Origin: a bacterium BMS3Abin11
GTDB taxonomy: Bacteria > Pseudomonadota > Gammaproteobacteria > BMS3Bbin11
Reading direction: 5' to 3'
Assembly (NCBI GenBank): GCA_002897635.1
Contig: BDTD01000009.1
Coordinates: 1-54,753, forward strand
DNA length: 54,753 nt
Of the stretch, positions 52,106-54,753 are shown piece by piece (positions within the stretch are counted from its first letter, which is position 1; every line of letters begins with the position of its first letter). The position numbers were made by a program, and so were the translations under genes. A model generated the notes under the pieces. It saw only the letters and a list, made by a program, of their open reading frames with translations, did no database searches and was not told the DNA's origin.

Positions 52106-53335
52106 ATGACCAGTACAACATACACTCTCGCATGGAGGAATATCTGGCGTCACCCTCGCCGAACGCTACTAACAATAAGCGCAATGGTTTTTGCGGATGT
52201 CCTGCTGGTGTTTATGCTGGGTCTACAACTTGGTCAATACCGCATGATGATAGATAATTCACTCGCCCTTGTCAGCGGCCAGATGCAGGTGCAAGTTGCA
52301 GGCTATCTTGATGATCCTCAGATGTATCGCTCTATCCCGGAAGCAGACCAACTGGCAGTACAAATTAGAAAGGCCATTGACCTGGAAGCTGTCTCACCCA
52401 GGGCATATGGTTTCGCACTTGTTTCCTCCGAGAAGCGCACACTCGGTGTACAAATCTCTGGAGTTGAACCGTATTATGAGCAGCTGATATCTACCATACC
52501 GGGTCTAATCTCGTCAGGTCGTTATCTATCCTCGGCCAGTGCAAATGAAGCTGTTATCGGCAGCACCCTGGCACGAAATTTAAAACTCGCTGCAGGCGAT
52601 GAACTGACTTTGCTAGGCAGTGGACGTGATGGTTCGATGGCCGCAGCAGTGCTGCCTGTAGTGGGTATATTCAATACCGGAAACCGCGAAATTGACCGGC
52701 AGATAATTGCTATTCCACTGAATAGCTTTCGTCAGATTTTTTCCATGGGCAATGATGCCCACAGCATTATCATCGGTGGGCAGCGTGACAGGGAAGAACA
52801 GTATAAGAAGGCTATTTCTACTCTGATAAAAGACCGTGACAAACTCGTACTGCTAGACTGGGAAACATTGCTGCCAGGACTTAAACAGGTTATCGAAGCA
52901 GATTTCTTCAGTGCATGGTTCATGTATGCTGTGCTGATTATTCTTGTTGCCTTCAGCATGCTAAATACCATTTTGATGTCTGTACTTGAACGCACCCACG
53001 AGTTTGGCATCCTGCTGGCTCTCGGTGTCAGGCATAGCAAACTGGGTAGAATTATTCTTACTGAATCTACGCTACTAGCACTGACGGGCATGGTTATCGG
53101 CATTGTTGCCGGTTCGCTACTGACATTCTATTTTTCAAAAACAGGCATTAGCTACCCCGGTATGGAAGAGATGTCCGCACGTTTCAACCTGCCACCATTA
53201 ATACTGCCGGAGGTCTCATTGCGTACCGTGATTCCCGGACCCCTGGCAGTTTTTCTTGCCAGTGTGCTGTCGTCACTCTATCCCGTCTGGCACATGCGAA
53301 AACTTAATCCTGTCCAGGCCATGCAGGCAGCATAA
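52106..53335 (+). CDS. FtsX/MacB-type ABC transporter permease 1
   Basis: A 409-residue permease with an N-terminal membrane helix after LAWRNIWRHPRRTLLT, a large periplasmic domain (about residues 45-270) and three C-terminal helices with LNTILMSVLERTHEFGILLALG, the coupling motif of the FtsX fold. Works with the next permease and ATPase in a LolCDE-like or MacB-like system moving lipidic or hydrophobic substrates. Confidence 0.9.
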   Translation: MTSTTYTLAWRNIWRHPRRTLLTISAMVFADVLLVFMLGLQLGQYRMMIDNSLALVSGQMQVQVAGYLDDPQMYRSIPEADQLAVQIRKAIDLEAVSPRAYGFALVSSEKRTLGVQISGVEPYYEQLISTIPGLISSGRYLSSASANEAVIGSTLARNLKLAAGDELTLLGSGRDGSMAAAVLPVVGIFNTGNREIDRQIIAIPLNSFRQIFSMGNDAHSIIIGGQRDREEQYKKAISTLIKDRDKLVLLDWETLLPGLKQVIEADFFSAWFMYAVLIILVAFSMLNTILMSVLERTHEFGILLALGVRHSKLGRIILTESTLLALTGMVIGIVAGSLLTFYFSKTGISYPGMEEMSARFNLPPLILPEVSLRTVIPGPLAVFLASVLSSLYPVWHMRKLNPVQAMQAA

Positions 53336-53336
53336 G

Positions 53337-54590
53337 ATGATGCATACACCCAGGACTCCCTGGTTGATGATCAGCCGTATTGCCTGGCGCAACCTGTGGC
53401 GAAATCGCCGGCGCAGTATTATCATGCTGTCAGCGATTAGCCTTGGTATCTGGGGAATGATCTGGATGACTGCCTTATTGCGCGGCATGGTCGACCAGAT
53501 GATCGACAGTTCCATCGAAACCCTGTCTGGCCATATCCAGATCCATGCACCGGGATATATGGATGACCCATCGATAGAATATCTTTTACCACCACTAAGC
53601 AAATCCCCTGCCCTGCAGAAACTTCTCGCATCGGACGAGGTTGTCGCCTGGTCAGAACGTATAAGAGTGCCGGCAGTCATTCGCAGTGAGCGGGATGTGT
53701 ATGCGGTCACCCTTGTGGGAATTGATCCTGCCAGGGAACGTGGCCTTTCATTTATTGCTGAAAGTATCACGCAAGGCAGCTATCTCAGTTCGGTAAATGA
53801 TAACAGACTGTTGTTGGGTAAGAAGTTGGTCGAGCGACTGGAGACCCGTTTAAATAGACGGGTCGTACTGATGAGCCAGGATCCGGACAATAATATCGCT
53901 GAGCGTGGTTTTCGTATTGGCGGGATTTTTGAAACCAATCTACAGGCAACAGAAACGACTTATATGTTTGCCGGCATCGAAACCGTGCGGGAACTTCTGA
54001 AATCCGGCCCAGGTGTTTCGGAAATATCACTGCTGGGTCAGGATTATCATAATCTGGACAGCCTGTTAGAAAAAACACGATCCGCAGCTAGCTATGCGGA
54101 TGTACAAACATGGTTGCAACTCGACCCGTATTTGGGGTCACTACTCGGTGTCATGGATGGTTTTGTACTGATCTGGTTTATTGTTATTTTCCTGGCCCTC
54201 TCTTTTGGCCTGGTCAACACTCTGATGATGGCCGTATTCGAGCGTACACGTGAGATTGGCCTTATCCAGGCACTGGGTATGAAACCTTCCTACATCCTGC
54301 TGATGATTTTGATTGAATCGATTGCCATGCTACTGATAGGCCTGATTGCAGGCAATGTTCTGAGCTGGCTGACTATTCTTCCACTAAAGAATGGTATTGA
54401 TGTATCCGCCGTCGCCAGCGGGCTGGAATGGGCCGGTATGAGCAGTACCCTTGTGCCGGCGGTTAAAGTCTATGATGTGGTACTGGCCAATGTAGTCGTA
54501 CTCGTACTGGGTTTACTGGCAAGCCTGTTTCCGGCATGGCGCGCCTCGCGCAAGGTACCTATAGAAACAATCACGAGAGTATGGCAATGA
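53337..54590 (+). CDS. FtsX/MacB-type ABC transporter permease 2
   Basis: A 417-residue paralogue of the preceding permease with the same layout: [19 protein letters not shown] before helix 1, a periplasmic domain, then [20 protein letters not shown] and two last helices. The ATG at 53337 lies one base after the previous stop. Having two different permeases suggests a LolC/LolE-like heterodimer. Its TGA overlaps the ATPase start. Confidence 0.9.
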   Translation: MMHTPRTPWLMISRIAWRNLWRNRRRSIIMLSAISLGIWGMIWMTALLRGMVDQMIDSSIETLSGHIQIHAPGYMDDPSIEYLLPPLSKSPALQKLLASDEVVAWSERIRVPAVIRSERDVYAVTLVGIDPARERGLSFIAESITQGSYLSSVNDNRLLLGKKLVERLETRLNRRVVLMSQDPDNNIAERGFRIGGIFETNLQATETTYMFAGIETVRELLKSGPGVSEISLLGQDYHNLDSLLEKTRSAASYADVQTWLQLDPYLGSLLGVMDGFVLIWFIVIFLALSFGLVNTLMMAVFERTREIGLIQALGMKPSYILLMILIESIAMLLIGLIAGNVLSWLTILPLKNGIDVSAVASGLEWAGMSSTLVPAVKVYDVVLANVVVLVLGLLASLFPAWRASRKVPIETITRVWQ

Positions 54591-54753
54591 AAAATACGGC
54601 AGTAGAATGTCACCACCTGGACAAGGTTTTCAAACAGGGCAATCTATCAGTTAATGCCCTGACCGGCATCGACATTGAAATCCATTCCGGTGAGTTTGTC
54701 TGCCTGTCCGGACCATCCGGTTCCGGCAAAACGACCCTGCTAAACATGGTCGG
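54587..54753 (+). CDS. ABC transporter ATP-binding protein (partial, cut by window end)
   Basis: The first 55 codons of a LolD/MacB-like ATPase: [20 protein letters not shown] and the Walker A motif [12 protein letters not shown]. It overlaps the second permease stop (ATGA) and completes the LolCDE-like set. The rest lies beyond the window. Confidence 0.9.
   Translation, partial: MKNTAVECHHLDKVFKQGNLSVNALTGIDIEIHSGEFVCLSGPSGSGKTTLLNMV

Noticed and set aside
1-54753. CRISPR arrays, prophage or intact insertion sequences
   Set aside because: No regularly spaced direct repeats, no transposase, integrase or structural phage genes were seen.

Overview
The window reads as a chromosomal segment of a gammaproteobacterium. 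The order rne - rluC - HAD phosphatase - yceF - rpmF - plsX - fabH - fabD - fabG - acpP - fabF - (pabB) - pabC - mltG - tmk - holB - pilZ - tatD is the classic gammaproteobacterial block, and cysM - PolB-like exonuclease - rlmD is a Pseudomonas-like block. Many intergenic palindromic repeats, a TlpA-type thioredoxin and metal-resistance operons would suit a sediment or sulfur-cycle organism, but that habitat is inference. I saw no tRNA, rRNA, CRISPR array, transposase or phage gene.

Left part (1-14.8 kb): a three-cluster CDGSH iron-sulfur protein (-), recJ, a patatin-like phospholipase, an MscS channel, cysM, a PolB-like exonuclease relative that seems to have lost most catalytic residues, rlmD, a small outer-membrane protein, then rne (-) with a long structured leader. 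rluC, a HAD phosphatase, yajD and yceF (-) follow.

Middle (15.1-33.6 kb): rpmF starts a fatty-acid/folate/replication cluster from a near-consensus promoter; yceD, normally next to rpmF, is absent. Between pabB and pabC sits a module of TRAP transporter genes (dctP, dctQ, dctM), a TSUP permease, a MatB-type malonyl-CoA synthetase and a YiiD-type thioesterase, overlapping into pabC. No malonyl-CoA decarboxylase is present, so a plausible role is import of malonate and its activation as malonyl-CoA for the fab enzymes encoded alongside.

Right part (33.6-54.75 kb): a GtrB-like glycosyltransferase, a polytopic membrane protein and an unknown membrane-anchored protein, separated by a 273-bp cloverleaf-like inverted-repeat element; a membrane-spanning Rad50/YhaN-like ATPase with a 61-residue partner; a class V aminotransferase; an orphan solute-binding protein; an ars operon (arsR-arsC-acr3) with a probably leaderless promoter; a mer operon (merR-merT-merP-merA) with a clear MerR operator; a periplasmic protein plus TlpA-type thioredoxin; a glycine-zipper lipoprotein; and a LolA-like protein with two FtsX-type permeases and an ABC ATPase cut by the window end.

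Several families of short palindromic repeats (called A to E here) recur between genes. Family A looks like a MITE of about 160 bp, families B, C and D like REP/BIME palindromes, and E is the cloverleaf element. They often lie directly at stop codons or operon joints and probably affect transcript ends.
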